DNA from: Allorhodopirellula heiligendammensis
Lineage (GTDB): Bacteria; Planctomycetota; Planctomycetia; Pirellulales; Pirellulaceae
DNA length: 64,000 bases
Assembly (NCBI RefSeq): GCF_007860105.1
Contig: NZ_SJPU01000006.1
Coordinates: 1-64,000, forward strand
Direction of reading: 5' to 3'
Positions within the stretch are counted from its first letter, which is position 1, and every line of letters starts with the position of its first letter. The notes under the pieces are model-generated. The model searched no databases. It had not been told where the DNA came from and worked only from the letters and a program-made list of their open reading frames with translations. Shown piece by piece: positions 44,144 through 54,081 of this stretch. Made by a program: the position numbers and the translations under genes.

Positions 44144-45673
44144 TCAGAGGCGGGCTGGATTGAAAGGCGTGGACGGCACTCTTCCGGACGCGTGTTTCCG
44201 TAACTCCGCTCGCATCCGATCAATTACGCGTCGAGAATTTGCGTCCGGATCCACGGCTAGATTGTTGAACTCGCCGGGATCGGTGTGGTGATCGTAGAGT
44301 TCGACACCGTGTTCGCCTTCGCCCCACTCGGTGAAACGATAGCGGTCGGTGCGAATACTGCACCCCATCACGGGCTTTGCCAGCCGATCATCGGCTGGTC
44401 GTAAGACTTGAGTTACCGCAAATCCGCTCCAATCACATTCGGGATCGCTCAGGAGGGGGCGCAGACTTCTGCCGGCGAGATGTTCCGGTGCTGCGATGCC
44501 TGCGAGATCGGTAAGTGTAGGATAGATGTCGACGAATTCTACGATGCGGCGACAGGGACCGGTGGCCCAGAATGTATCGGTCGACCCCTCCGCTGCACGG
44601 ATAATCAAAGGGGCCCGCGCCCCTTGCTCGAACAAGGTCCGTTTCTGCCAGATACCGTCATGCTCGCCCAAGTGATACCCATGGTCGCTCCAAAATACCA
44701 CGATCGTGTTGTTGGCGATGTCCAGATCGTCGAGCGCATCGAGCAGTCTGCCCACTTGCGCATCAACGAACGAAACGCATGCGTAATATGCTTGGGTCGC
44801 CTGCAGTAATGTTGGCTCATCCAACCCGTAGTTGGGGATGGGGCAGTTGTGTGCGAATGCAGCGGCAGGAATGTCGTCACGATCGTCCGCAGGCGAGAAT
44901 GGCAGTCGCATTTCCTCGATGGGGTACATGTCAAAGTACTTCTTCGGGGCGACATACGGCGTGTGAGGACGAAAGAAACCAACCCCCAGAAAGAACGGTT
45001 CGTGTTTCTGTTCACGCATGATTTCAATCGCGTTGGTTGCGACCATGCCGTCGGTTTGTTCTTCGTCGGTTCCGTTGGCAGCTAACCAACTCAGTGCCCC
45101 ACTGATGGCGCGATGCGGCTCGGCATTGAAGATCAATGTTTCGTCGTCTTTATCGCGACCTTTCGGGTTGACCGTTCGGTTCCACGATGGAGGATCGTCA
45201 AACCCATCGGTGCCAATGGCCGCGGGCACGTTATAGTGATAGATCTTACCAACGCGAGCAGAGAAGTAGCCCGCCTGCTGAAACGCCTGTGGAAGGGTTA
45301 CCGCATCAGGTACTTCATCGCGAAAATGACGATCCAAGTCATAGACGTTGATGGTGTCAGGACGCAGGCCCGTCATCACCGAAGCCCGCGTGGGATTGCA
45401 CAGCGGCAATTGGTTATAAGCACGCTGGAACGAAACACCGCTGGCCGCGAGCCGATCAATGTTCGGTGTTCGGGCGAGAACATCGCCATAGCACCCCAGC
45501 GTGCAGGCTAAATCATCGACCGCGATGAAAAGCACATTCGGTTTAGAATTTGCGTCTGTCGGCGAGCCGGCCAACAGCGCCGGGGGCGAGAGCAAGATCG
45601 CAAGCAGAACGACTCGCAAGTTCGAAACGATACGGCCTGCGGTCACTATCGAGCTCATGGTCATGTTCGCCAT
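44144..45673 (-). CDS. Secreted sulfatase (iduronate-2-sulfatase-like)
   Basis: A 509-residue exported sulfatase. A signal peptide (about 10-40) precedes [20 protein letters not shown], the first metal-binding block. The active-site signature [11 protein letters not shown] carries C92, which would be changed to formylglycine by a sulfatase-modifying enzyme. Further metal ligands are in [20 protein letters not shown]. The family releases sulfate from sugars, here probably algal polysaccharides, as is usual in marine planctomycetes. The ATG at 45673 is used; a longer frame would overlap the Dabb gene. It follows that gene by 22 bp. Confidence 0.93.
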   Translation of the reverse strand: MANMTMSSIVTAGRIVSNLRVVLLAILLSPPALLAGSPTDANSKPNVLFIAVDDLACTLGCYGDVLARTPNIDRLAASGVSFQRAYNQLPLCNPTRASVMTGLRPDTINVYDLDRHFRDEVPDAVTLPQAFQQAGYFSARVGKIYHYNVPAAIGTDGFDDPPSWNRTVNPKGRDKDDETLIFNAEPHRAISGALSWLAANGTDEEQTDGMVATNAIEIMREQKHEPFFLGVGFFRPHTPYVAPKKYFDMYPIEEMRLPFSPADDRDDIPAAAFAHNCPIPNYGLDEPTLLQATQAYYACVSFVDAQVGRLLDALDDLDIANNTIVVFWSDHGYHLGEHDGIWQKRTLFEQGARAPLIIRAAEGSTDTFWATGPCRRIVEFVDIYPTLTDLAGIAAPEHLAGRSLRPLLSDPECDWSGFAVTQVLRPADDRLAKPVMGCSIRTDRYRFTEWGEGEHGVELYDHHTDPGEFNNLAVDPDANSRRVIDRMRAELRKHASGRVPSTPFNPARL

Positions 45674-45695
45674 AGAAAGAGGTTCATTGGTGAGT

Positions 45696-46094
45696 TCACT
45701 CAGCCCAATAGTCCACGACCACAACCTTCTCCAAGTGCGGCTTCAGGGTTTTTCCGAACGCTTTGTGAGCTGGGTGAGGCAGGTACTCCGCTCGCCCCGC
45801 CTCATCGGCAAACGTCAATAAGAAGCAATGTGTCAGACCGTCATTAAGACCTTCAGGGCTGTTGTTCAGGCCATGCTCGAACGCCACGATCGAAGGGATT
45901 TCGCTCGGTAGTTTTTTGAATGCGTCGACGACGCCTTGGACGTCCGCTTCGCTACTGGAGTCCTTGAAGCCAAACATCACCATGTGACGCAGTTGTTTGG
46001 CGGCGGGTTTGGCTTCGGAGCCAGTTGCGGTGATTTGCATGGTAGCGACTGCGAGTAGACCGAGGGCGAGTAGGGTAAAGAGAGTTGACTTCAT
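45696..46094 (-). CDS. Secreted Dabb (stress-responsive A/B barrel) protein
   Basis: A 132-residue exported protein with a signal peptide ([20 protein letters not shown]). The remainder is a Dabb domain: [63 protein letters not shown] and the end [13 protein letters not shown]. These small dimeric barrels are found in plant stress proteins and bacterial enzymes with varied functions. It lies upstream of the sulfatase on the same strand, so they are probably co-transcribed. Confidence 0.9.
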   Translation of the reverse strand: MKSTLFTLLALGLLAVATMQITATGSEAKPAAKQLRHMVMFGFKDSSSEADVQGVVDAFKKLPSEIPSIVAFEHGLNNSPEGLNDGLTHCFLLTFADEAGRAEYLPHPAHKAFGKTLKPHLEKVVVVDYWAE

Positions 46095-46341
46095 GATCGA
46101 TTCGTCTCACGGAAGGAGGTGCAGTTAGAAGGTGGGAAGCGGCCTACATCATAGTCAACTCCACGTCGGCGAGCGCCCCCAGAGTCAGGCCGTCGTCCCG
46201 CTTGATCGCGGCTGCCTCGCCATTCCTGGCACGCCTCAACATCACACCCTGACCGGGATGACGCCAACAGAGCACGCCGACGCGTCGGTCTGCACATCAA
46301 ACACAGTCTTCCAAAAAAGCACCGTGCGTCCTTTTTTTCGC

Positions 46342-46370
46342 TTGACGGGCCTGCCGACCGAGCGTACTAT
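46342..46370 (+). promoter_or_regulatory. Sigma-70-type promoter of the GntR-ABC operon
   Basis: TTGACG (46342-46347), a 17-bp spacer and TACTAT (46365-46370) give a near-consensus promoter 41 bp before the GntR start. Downstream, GTAC occurs twice 10 bp apart (46364-46367 and 46378-46381), a possible GntR operator half-site pair. The rest of the 317-bp gap to the divergent Dabb gene shows no gene. Confidence 0.65.
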
Positions 46371-46411
46371 CATGGCGGTACACCCGAACGCTAGAAAGGT
46401 GGCGGTTAATC

Positions 46412-46822
46412 ATGTTTTTCACGGTCGAGCCCTCCAACGGTGTCGCGATTTATTCGCAGATCGTTCGTCAGATTAAATTTGCGATTGCCGAGCAGACGCT
46501 GCGCCCGGGCCAGTTGTTGCCGAGCGTCCGGCAGTTGGCGACGCAGCTGGCGGTCAATCCCAACACGGTCGCCCGCGCCTATCTCGAATTGCAGTCCGAC
46601 GGGATTACGGAAACGCTCCGCGGTCGCGGAGTTGTTGTCTGCAAGGGTGCGTTGGACCGCTGCCGGAAACAACGCAAATCCATCATTGCCGCCCGCGTGG
46701 AGAGTGTGCTGACCGAAGCGCTGCACGGCGGGCTGACTGCAGATGAAATCCGCAGCATCGTTGAGCAGCAGCTCGGATCGCTCGAGGGTAGCGTGGCTAA
46801 GATCTCGTCACCGCCCGACTAA
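46412..46822 (+). CDS. GntR-family regulator, YtrA subfamily
   Basis: A 136-residue regulator, the size of YtrA-type proteins. The winged helix-turn-helix is clear (VAIYSQIVRQIKFAIAEQTLRPGQLLPSVRQLATQLAVNPNTVARAYLELQSDG), followed by a short helical dimer segment without a ligand-binding domain. YtrA regulators usually repress the ABC operon they lead. The ribosome-binding site AAGGTGG lies 10 nt before the ATG. The ABC ATPase starts 66 bp downstream. Confidence 0.93.
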   Translation: MFFTVEPSNGVAIYSQIVRQIKFAIAEQTLRPGQLLPSVRQLATQLAVNPNTVARAYLELQSDGITETLRGRGVVVCKGALDRCRKQRKSIIAARVESVLTEALHGGLTADEIRSIVEQQLGSLEGSVAKISSPPD

Positions 46823-46888
46823 GCCGATTCGGCGTTTCAGCAACCTTCCCATATCTCATTCGCTCATCACCGCCCCGAGGCCCCAGCC

Positions 46889-47851
46889 ATGACATCAGTG
46901 ATCACCGCCCAGAGTTTGACGATGCGTTTTCGCGGTTGCGATGCGCTTCGCGGAGTCGATTTTGCAATCGAACCGGGAAGTGTTTTCGCGCTGCTGGGAG
47001 AGAATGGAGCTGGGAAAACAACCATGATTCGCATCATGACGGGGTTTCAGAAGCCGACTTCGGGCGAGTGCACGGTGTGCGGAATCGATCCCACACGCCA
47101 TCCCCTCGAAGTTCGCCGGCGCGTCGGGTATGTCTCCGATGCCCCGGCGCTCTATGACTGGATGAGTGTAGGCGAGATTGGATGGTTCACCGCCTCATTC
47201 TTTCCCGATGGGTTCTTGCCCGCGTATCGTGAATCCATCCGTCGCTATGAGATCCCCGAGGACCGCAAAATCCGGCACTTGAGTAAAGGGCAGCGCGCGA
47301 AAGTCGCCCTCTCGCTCGCCCTCGCCCATGATCCAGAATTACTGATTCTCGACGAACCTACCTCTGGGCTCGATCCGATGGTCCGGCGTGACTTTCTCGA
47401 GAGCATGATCGACCGCGCCGCATCGGGGCGAACCGTGTTCTTGTCGAGTCACCAGATTAGCGAAGTCGAGCGAGTCGCGGACACGATCGCCATTCTGCAT
47501 GAGGGCAAGCTCCGCGTTGTTGCGCCGCTGATCGAGCTCAAGCAGTCGATGACTGAGTTGACCGTCAGTCTGGACGACCCACTGGTAGCGATACCGTCAA
47601 TCGACGAGCCAGCCGAAGTGATGTGTGATGAATTGCTTGGCCGGCAACGGCGTATGGTCGTGCGAAATTTCACACCGGAGATGCATGCGAGGTTGGCCTC
47701 GGCGACGGGTGTGGTCAGTGTGCATGAACGCCCTCTATCGCTCGAGGAGATTTTCATCGCATGTACAAAGGGCTCTCTTTCTCGTCCCCAGGGTGACTCG
47801 GACCCAGCCGCAGTCACGCCGCAGGCAGCCGCGATGGAGGTCACGATATGA
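46889..47851 (+). CDS. ABC transporter ATP-binding protein
   Basis: A 320-residue ATPase: Walker A LLGENGAGKTTMIRI, signature LSKGQRAKVALSLAL, Walker B LLILDEPTSGLDP and switch histidine in LSSHQISEVERVA. The C-terminal 90 residues are the extension typical of export-type ABC-2 ATPases. Its stop overlaps the next gene as ATGA, so the membrane partner is translated with it. GAGG lies upstream of the ATG. Because the leader gene is a YtrA-type repressor, induction by envelope stress or an antibiotic is a reasonable guess. Confidence 0.94.
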   Translation: MTSVITAQSLTMRFRGCDALRGVDFAIEPGSVFALLGENGAGKTTMIRIMTGFQKPTSGECTVCGIDPTRHPLEVRRRVGYVSDAPALYDWMSVGEIGWFTASFFPDGFLPAYRESIRRYEIPEDRKIRHLSKGQRAKVALSLALAHDPELLILDEPTSGLDPMVRRDFLESMIDRAASGRTVFLSSHQISEVERVADTIAILHEGKLRVVAPLIELKQSMTELTVSLDDPLVAIPSIDEPAEVMCDELLGRQRRMVVRNFTPEMHARLASATGVVSVHERPLSLEEIFIACTKGSLSRPQGDSDPAAVTPQAAAMEVTI

Positions 47852-50244
47852 ACGCAATCTCATCTCCTCTGCGTGGCTTGGTTTGGAAAGAGACGCGCCA
47901 GATTGTTCCCTTGGTGCTAATGTTATTGGCAGTTGCGCTGTGCTTGATCACGCTGTGGTCGATCCTGGATGCGCCTCAAACGATTGCCCAGTTTGGTCAC
48001 TACATCCCGCTGCTGCTACCAGCACTCTTTGCCGCTGGCGCGGGCGCCATTCTCGTCGGCCAAGAAAAAGAAACACGCACGATGCTGTGGTGCTCAACGC
48101 TGCCCATATCACCGGTGACGATCGTCGGCGTGAAATTCGTCGTGGCGCTGGTCGGCCTGTTGTTGATGTGGTTTTGCTGCGCGTTCATCGGCATCTTGAT
48201 TGGTGACAATCGACTGCCTGGGAACGAGGGAGGAGTGGCGAATACGTTGTATTGGTTCGCCCATAGTCTCTTCATCTTGTGCTGTGGCTTTTACACGGCG
48301 TGGCGGATGAAAAGCACCTTTCCCAGCCTCGTTGCCTTAGTACCGTTGGCAGCTCTACCCTACGTGGCGACATCTCTGTACTTCGGTCTGTTTGTCGAGG
48401 ACCGCTACATTTCGCTGCAAGAGGCCGCCTGGTTGTTAACCACGACATCGGCGATTGGCTGCGTCGTGATGGGGTGGCTCGCTTACCGAGCGGGAATTCA
48501 CGCTCTGTCGCCAGCGACTCCCGAGCTTGAGGAGAGCGGCGCACGCCATTGGCTGGCTGCGTGGCGTCCCGCCAACTCCTTGCCGGTTCCGGAGACTCCC
48601 TTTCGCTATCCGCTCAGCTCGTTGGTATGGCAATCGATTCATCACAATCGCATGACGTTGGCGGTCCTCGTGATCCTGATTTTATTGGGCTGCACGGCCT
48701 TTGGAAGCATTGGCAGTGAACAGCACACCCGCCTGTGGGAGAACGTGTTGGCACTCGCGATCGTCGTCGGTGCGATCGCAACCTCTTGGCTGGGCGTGTT
48801 TGTGTTCCACGGTGACGGTAGCGCGAACCGTTTGCGGTTTCTCGCCGATCGCGGCGTTTCGCCAACACGGGTTTGGATAGGTCGCCATCTGATCGGCGTC
48901 AGTGCGATCTCTCTAGGCATGGTCGCATTTTTGATTTCGTCCTGCTTTTCGCTGCGAAACTCGCGTCTCGAGTATGGCTATTTTGCCCCCTCGATGGCGA
49001 TGGTCGGCTGTGTTTTGTGGATCATCTACGTCGTGTCGCAAGCGACGAGTCAATGGATTCGGATTCTCGCTGCCTCCGCGTTTATCGCTCCCGTTCTCGC
49101 CGGTGTTGCTGTGGTTTGGCTCTGTGGGGCGGCGACCATGTATGACGCACCATTTTGGCTGGTGTCGCTGTGTAGTCTACTGCCGATGTTGGCGACGTGG
49201 ATGATGATGCGGCGGTTCATGGACGACGCAGCCAAGTGGCCGATTTGGTTATGCGGCGCGGTGACCACCCTCCTCTTTTTATCGCTGCCGGTCGTGCCTT
49301 TTGTGATCGACGTGGCCGCCTTCCCCGGGATCTCGCCTGCCGCCAAGGCCGCGCTAATTGCCAGGACTCGGGCCGTTCCAAATCCTGGGGATTTTCAACC
49401 CATGATGAGCACTATTTCACCACTTCAGAAACTGCAAGTCGTGCAACCCCAAGACGATGTCGCCATTACGGAAATTGTCCGATCCCAAGGCTTTCTTCCT
49501 CAGGACTATCTGTCGATCGGCGATCTGGATGCTGACACACACGTCCCGCTGCATGCCGATCTCGGCATTCTCGCCCAATCAATTGAGTATGCCGAGTATT
49601 TCAGGTATCTCGTCATGCAAAACTCGGAGGATGCGGACGCCGTCGAAGGATTTGGAAAATGGATCGATGCGTTGTCCGTGATGGCGTCACGATTGCGAAT
49701 GAGTGCGCGTTGGTACGATCAAGAAGTAGCCGATCAGGTCGAGATGTGGTTGACACAGACTTTGTCGCGTGAAGAACTCCAGCCACTCCGATCACGCGAT
49801 TTTTCGCAGCGGGCAATCGCAGTCATTTCAGATCAGGAGAATCGGAATGCGGCCCGGCGGCGTGCGGTGCTGCTGAGTTTTCGTGACTTTGAGTCAAACC
49901 GAGCCGACGAAGAACGCGACGATTCCCTGGGAGGATTCCGCGAATATGAGATGTTCCAGTGGGTTCCACAACAGAAGCGGCACTGGATCTATGATCGCTT
50001 GATTGATCGGTTAGCTGTCGACGCCCTGGAGCTGATCGATGCAGGGGAAAGCGGCCAGGACACATTGTCGATCCGCCGGAAACTACACGACTTGATGGTT
50101 GCACCCACCACTCCATTCGACCAGGGGCCCTACGGCGCTCACCAGAACCAGATCCAACCGTCCTTTGGATATGGGGCAACTCGTTATCCCGCATCGACCT
50201 GGTATGACGCGTGGGAAGGCCAAGCGAAACAACTGGGAAATTAA
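47848..50244 (+). CDS. ABC-2-type membrane protein with long C-terminal domain
   Basis: A 798-residue protein. The first 520 residues contain about 12 hydrophobic helices in two sets of six (21-45 to 205, and 265 to 495), with ABC-2 permease features (TRTMLWCSTLPISPVTIVGVKFVVALVGLLLMW). The last 280 residues are soluble and charged (about 520-798) with no domain I recognise. It forms one unit with the ATPase; the two together look like an exporter or ABC-driven membrane regulator. The substrate is unknown. Confidence 0.85.
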   Translation: MNAISSPLRGLVWKETRQIVPLVLMLLAVALCLITLWSILDAPQTIAQFGHYIPLLLPALFAAGAGAILVGQEKETRTMLWCSTLPISPVTIVGVKFVVALVGLLLMWFCCAFIGILIGDNRLPGNEGGVANTLYWFAHSLFILCCGFYTAWRMKSTFPSLVALVPLAALPYVATSLYFGLFVEDRYISLQEAAWLLTTTSAIGCVVMGWLAYRAGIHALSPATPELEESGARHWLAAWRPANSLPVPETPFRYPLSSLVWQSIHHNRMTLAVLVILILLGCTAFGSIGSEQHTRLWENVLALAIVVGAIATSWLGVFVFHGDGSANRLRFLADRGVSPTRVWIGRHLIGVSAISLGMVAFLISSCFSLRNSRLEYGYFAPSMAMVGCVLWIIYVVSQATSQWIRILAASAFIAPVLAGVAVVWLCGAATMYDAPFWLVSLCSLLPMLATWMMMRRFMDDAAKWPIWLCGAVTTLLFLSLPVVPFVIDVAAFPGISPAAKAALIARTRAVPNPGDFQPMMSTISPLQKLQVVQPQDDVAITEIVRSQGFLPQDYLSIGDLDADTHVPLHADLGILAQSIEYAEYFRYLVMQNSEDADAVEGFGKWIDALSVMASRLRMSARWYDQEVADQVEMWLTQTLSREELQPLRSRDFSQRAIAVISDQENRNAARRRAVLLSFRDFESNRADEERDDSLGGFREYEMFQWVPQQKRHWIYDRLIDRLAVDALELIDAGESGQDTLSIRRKLHDLMVAPTTPFDQGPYGAHQNQIQPSFGYGATRYPASTWYDAWEGQAKQLGN

Positions 50245-50344
50245 ATGATTCGACATCAATCGGCACGCCGCGACGAGCACGAATCGTCGAACAATCTCGA
50301 CTCGGTCAAACAAGTGACCCTCTTCATTTCCGCGAGTAATTGAA

Positions 50345-51715
50345 ATGGCAAATCCCCACCTCTCGCCAAGCCGGCGTAGCGAAACGAGCTATTTGGCGCT
50401 AGTTATCGTCCCACTGATCATCGTCATCGGCCTGCTGATGTTTGGGTTAGTTCAAGAATGGTCGGCTCGTCGCTATGTCAACGCAGAGTTGGCGACGCTC
50501 CGCGCAGCAGGGCAGCCACTCGACAAGGCAGCATTGATTGCGGAACTCAACGGGCCCCCAGTGCAGCCTAGCGACGCGACCTGGGAGGACCTCAACGACG
50601 TGATCGTGTTTCTTGAATACAAGTACCGCGAGGCATTTCGACTCCTGAATCCTTCCGGGGAGCTGGTGCCAGCGGGACGTGATTGGCCTGCGGAGGGACT
50701 TGCTGAAGACTACCACCGGGAAGCGGCTCCGCTGATCGAGCGGATTCGCGAACTACTCTCCAGTGCAGACATGCCGCCTCCTCCCAGCGGTGCGTACGCA
50801 AGTAGGAGTCTGTATGGAATACCAGCCTGGAATGGCGATGATTTGTTGTTCCGTGAGTTTGCCTACGCCTACCATCGTGGCGACAGCGAACTCGCTATCG
50901 AGCTGATCGAACTATATGTCAACTTCTACCGGCGTATCATGGGCGTCGAGAAGATGGGCCCGCCCCAAGAATTGATCCATCGCTCGCTCGAAAGCGATTT
51001 CTGGCAAGCGGACGATCTGCGTCGACTACGGAAACTGTTAAACGATCGCGTTGATGGAGAGAAATCATGGCACGCCGTGCTCGACCGAGAGCTCGTGGAG
51101 TTGCTTGAGGACGTGCGCATGGTTAATGAGGGGGATGAGGTTGGCTCCGACGTGCTGCCCTTTGGCGTGCCATCCACTCGCGTTGCCTCGCTCCTGCGCT
51201 CCTACGCCGATCTGGAAAAACTGCAGGGCGCAGGGACTCGCCAGCACGTGCAGTCCGTCAGCGCCATTGATGCTCGGAATAATCGTGAACGAGGCAGGGC
51301 AGCGGTCGAGAGTCTTGCCGCAGTGCCATGGTCTACTTTCGATTTCAACACTCATTTCCGCCGCATGGAAGGAAACGCAGCCAGCATTGCGACGCAGCTC
51401 ATGAGCCAGCGGCGGTTGCTGGTAGCGATCGCTATCAAGCAGTTTCAATTGCAGGCAGGACGCTGGCCAACATCTCTCTCCGAACTTGCGACCGTCGGCC
51501 TGACGTCACGCGACTGGGAGATGGTTGATGGAATCGATTTCGGTTACCGCGTCGATGCTGACGGCGAAACGGCTCGCGTGTGGCGTTTCACGCAACCCTA
51601 CGACGGCGTGTCGCCAGACCTGTTCGACAAAGGCTTCCGTTTTCCACCCTTGCCGCCCAGCGACATGGTCTTGAATAAATCGGCAATCCAGGATGCTGAA
51701 ACAGAGATTCGCTAG
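50345..51715 (+). CDS. Unknown protein with one N-terminal membrane span
   Basis: A 456-residue protein. One hydrophobic helix (about 17-39, LALVIVPLIIVIGLLMFGLV) anchors a largely helical, charged body outside or inside the membrane. Near the C-terminus, LLVAIAIKQFQLQAGRWPTSLSEL resembles a planctomycete motif where a secreted or inner-membrane helical domain ends; I cannot name a family. It lies 100 bp after the ABC membrane gene on the same strand and could belong to that operon. Confidence 0.65.
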   Translation: MANPHLSPSRRSETSYLALVIVPLIIVIGLLMFGLVQEWSARRYVNAELATLRAAGQPLDKAALIAELNGPPVQPSDATWEDLNDVIVFLEYKYREAFRLLNPSGELVPAGRDWPAEGLAEDYHREAAPLIERIRELLSSADMPPPPSGAYASRSLYGIPAWNGDDLLFREFAYAYHRGDSELAIELIELYVNFYRRIMGVEKMGPPQELIHRSLESDFWQADDLRRLRKLLNDRVDGEKSWHAVLDRELVELLEDVRMVNEGDEVGSDVLPFGVPSTRVASLLRSYADLEKLQGAGTRQHVQSVSAIDARNNRERGRAAVESLAAVPWSTFDFNTHFRRMEGNAASIATQLMSQRRLLVAIAIKQFQLQAGRWPTSLSELATVGLTSRDWEMVDGIDFGYRVDADGETARVWRFTQPYDGVSPDLFDKGFRFPPLPPSDMVLNKSAIQDAETEIR

Positions 51716-51751
51716 GGATTGTTAACGCTTCTGTTTTGGTTTGCAGTGCAA

Positions 51752-51830
51752 GTTGGGAGTTTAGGGTGGGAGTTTAGGGTGGGAGTTTAGGGTGGGAGTT
51801 TAGGTTTCGCGTTTAGGTTTCGAGTCTCGG
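51752..51830. repeat. 13-bp tandem repeat
   Basis: Three exact copies of GTGGGAGTTTAGG lie at 51766-51804, with variant units before (51752-51765) and after (TTTCGCGTTTAGG 51805-51817 and TTTCGAGTCTCGG). They run directly into the left palindrome. The repeat sits just downstream of the unknown membrane protein and upstream of moxR. Confidence 0.85.
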
Positions 51831-51847
51831 AGAGACTCGGCTACTCA
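51821..51847. repeat. Left copy of a 27-bp inverted repeat flanking moxR
   Basis: The sequence contains CGAGTCTC, loop GGA, GAGACTCG (8-bp stem) and then GCTACTCA. It is the exact reverse complement of 53009-53035, on the other side of moxR. No T-tract follows. Confidence 0.85.
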
Positions 51848-51934
51848 GGGAAGCATTTGTGAGCTGCAGACGCACCTTGATCGGCGTATACTGCAGCTTT
51901 CCCTTCGCGCCCTCTCTCTCTGCTTCACACCGCC

Positions 51935-52981
51935 ATGGTCACACCGCCCCCTCGCGAAACTGCTCCCAGCGAACTTCCGTCCGATGATCTTGCGTCCGCT
52001 CAACAGTTGATCGCAAGCGTCAACGAAGTGAAGGACCAAGTGAGCCGAATCGTGGTCGGACAGAGCGAGGTTGTCGAGCAATTGCTGATTGCAATTCTGG
52101 CCCGCGGGCACTGCTTGCTCGAGGGCGTGCCCGGCCTGGCAAAAACACTGATGGTGCGAACCCTGGCTTCGTCGATGAGCCTGGACTTTCGTCGTATCCA
52201 ATTCACTCCCGATCTGATGCCGGGGGACATCACGGGGACTGACATCATTCAGGAAGATCACGAGACGGGGCGTCGCGAAATGATCTTTCGCAAAGGGCCG
52301 ATCTTCACGCAGATGCTACTTGCCGATGAGATCAACCGCACGCCGCCCAAGACGCAAGCGGCATTACTCGAAGCGATGCAGGAACACGAAGTGACCGCGG
52401 GCGGGCACACCTATCGCTTGTCCGAACCGTTCTTCGTCTTGGCGACGCAGAATCCGATCGAACAGGAGGGCACCTATCCCTTGCCCGAAGCTCAGCGTGA
52501 TCGGTTTCTGTTTCATGTCGTCGTGGCCTACCCGAGCCGTGACGAAGAAGTCGAGATAGTGGACCGTACGACATCGGGTGAGCTTCCCGACGTCAAGCAT
52601 GTGATCAGTGGTGAAGATATCGTGCGGTTTCAAGCACTCGTCCGCCGGGTCCCGCTACCCGACCACGTCAAGCATTGGGTCATCGACCTGGTCCGCGACG
52701 CACGGCCAGGCGAAACGGATGCTAAGCCTTGGGTGCGGGAGTGGATTCAGTGGGGGCCCGGACCGCGGGCGAGTCAGCAATTGGTGCTCGCATCCAAAGC
52801 TCGGGCGTTGTTGCAGGGCCGCACCCACGTATCCATGGACGATGTTCAGGCTCTCGCACTGCCCGTACTGCGGCACCGGATCGTACCAACTTTCGCCGCC
52901 GAAGCCGATGGAATCTCCGTCGCTGATTTAGTCGCGCGCTTAGTCAAAGAACACCGGGTACCCGAAGCAAGTTTGTTGTAA
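51935..52981 (+). CDS. MoxR-family AAA+ ATPase
   Basis: A 348-residue MoxR ATPase with Walker [12 protein letters not shown], Walker [24 protein letters not shown], sensor 1 [22 protein letters not shown] and sensor 2 in [17 protein letters not shown]. MoxR proteins are chaperones that assemble other protein complexes, normally in operon with DUF58 and VWA-domain genes. Here none follows: the gene is alone, bracketed by exact 27-bp inverted repeats, and a terminator-like palindrome begins 28 bp after the stop. Confidence 0.93.
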   Translation: MVTPPPRETAPSELPSDDLASAQQLIASVNEVKDQVSRIVVGQSEVVEQLLIAILARGHCLLEGVPGLAKTLMVRTLASSMSLDFRRIQFTPDLMPGDITGTDIIQEDHETGRREMIFRKGPIFTQMLLADEINRTPPKTQAALLEAMQEHEVTAGGHTYRLSEPFFVLATQNPIEQEGTYPLPEAQRDRFLFHVVVAYPSRDEEVEIVDRTTSGELPDVKHVISGEDIVRFQALVRRVPLPDHVKHWVIDLVRDARPGETDAKPWVREWIQWGPGPRASQQLVLASKARALLQGRTHVSMDDVQALALPVLRHRIVPTFAAEADGISVADLVARLVKEHRVPEASLL

Positions 52982-53008
52982 TCCAGCGGCAGAGCCCGTT
53001 ACCCGCTG

Positions 53009-53086
53009 TGAGTAGCCGAGTCTCTCCGAGACTCGGAGTTTTCTTACCGAGACTCGGAGTTTTCTCTCCGAGACGCGGAGTTCTTA
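53009..53086 (+). terminator. Right inverted repeat, terminator hairpin and 21-bp tandem copies
   Basis: 53009-53035 is the exact reverse complement of the left copy. Its hairpin (CCGAGTCTC, loop TCC, GAGACTCGG) is followed by AGTTTTCTT, a good terminator for moxR. From 53026 a 21-bp unit (CCGAGACTCGGAGTTTTCTTA) then repeats three times with small changes to 53086, a pattern of local amplification. Confidence 0.8.
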
Positions 53087-53202
53087 AAGGCGGAACTCGC
53101 AAAGAAATCACCAAGCCGCTGCATTACTCGCCGCAAACCGATTGACCTCACGGTCTGCTGATGCAATCGATCCGCCATCAGATTTCCATCTTGAAATTAA
53201 TT

Positions 53203-54081
53203 TTACTTTCTCGGCATCACGCGATGGAAATGCAAATAAACCTCTCGATCAACGACTCGGCGCACGCCCTCGACCAAACACTTCGGTTCGTTGTCGCGTT
53301 CGCCTTCAGCAATGATCTTTTCGATTGGCGTGCCGGGGGCGACGGAGAAAGTGCGTTGGTTGATCGTTTGGTTGCCCGCGTCGAGTTCGGGGATGATGAA
53401 GTGACACGTCGCGCCAAAAGTCAGCATGCGGGCGTTATTGGCGTCATGGTATGGTCGGAAACCCGGAAACCCTGGCAGCAGGCCGTGGTGCAGATTGATG
53501 ATCCGGCCGCCCGCAAATTGCCAACAGACGTCGGCGGGAAGAACTCGCATGTAGCGGGCCAGGATTAAATAATCGACCTCGAATTCGTCGAGCGTTCGAA
53601 TCAGTGCGTCGTTATCCGCCCCGCCCTGGTCATCGCCGATCATGCGGAATTCCGAATGAAATTCTTCGGCCAGCGAGGCCAGTTTCTTTCGATTCGAAAT
53701 CACCACAGGCACGTCTGCCGCGATTGTTCCCTCTGCCACAGCTTGCAGAATCGCGCGCGGCGTGTCTTCGACGTACGTACATGCCACGGCGAGTCGCGGC
53801 CGTGCCGACGAGCGTACATCGGGACTCCATACGCGGATGGAAAGCCCCGTGTGCTCTCCGATTTGACGCATCTCGGCCTGCAGCTGCGACAGCGACACCT
53901 GACCCTTGGCCACGGACATCTCGTCAAACTGTATACGACACAACATCGCGAACAGTGACTGTTCGTCGTGATCGTACATCTGAATCTCGGCGATCCGCGC
54001 CCCGCGGCCGGTGAGATGGTGAATGATCGGGTCAGCCAATCCGGTGTGATCGGGACCGAGAGCGGTGATGACGACTTCCAT
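53203..54081 (-). CDS. purU: Formyltetrahydrofolate deformylase
   Basis: A 292-residue enzyme that hydrolyses 10-formyltetrahydrofolate to formate and tetrahydrofolate, supplying formate and balancing one-carbon pools. An N-terminal ACT domain (about 1-80, VVITALGPDHTGLADPIIHHL) precedes the formyltransferase fold (about 90-285). The active-site region NLHHGLLPGFPGFRPYHDA and TFGATCHFIIPELDAGNQTINQ matches the family, with HHG instead of the usual HHS. It starts at the ATG at 54081, directly beside a G-rich tract. Alone in its transcript. Confidence 0.92.
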   Translation of the reverse strand: MEVVITALGPDHTGLADPIIHHLTGRGARIAEIQMYDHDEQSLFAMLCRIQFDEMSVAKGQVSLSQLQAEMRQIGEHTGLSIRVWSPDVRSSARPRLAVACTYVEDTPRAILQAVAEGTIAADVPVVISNRKKLASLAEEFHSEFRMIGDDQGGADNDALIRTLDEFEVDYLILARYMRVLPADVCWQFAGGRIINLHHGLLPGFPGFRPYHDANNARMLTFGATCHFIIPELDAGNQTINQRTFSVAPGTPIEKIIAEGERDNEPKCLVEGVRRVVDREVYLHFHRVMPRK

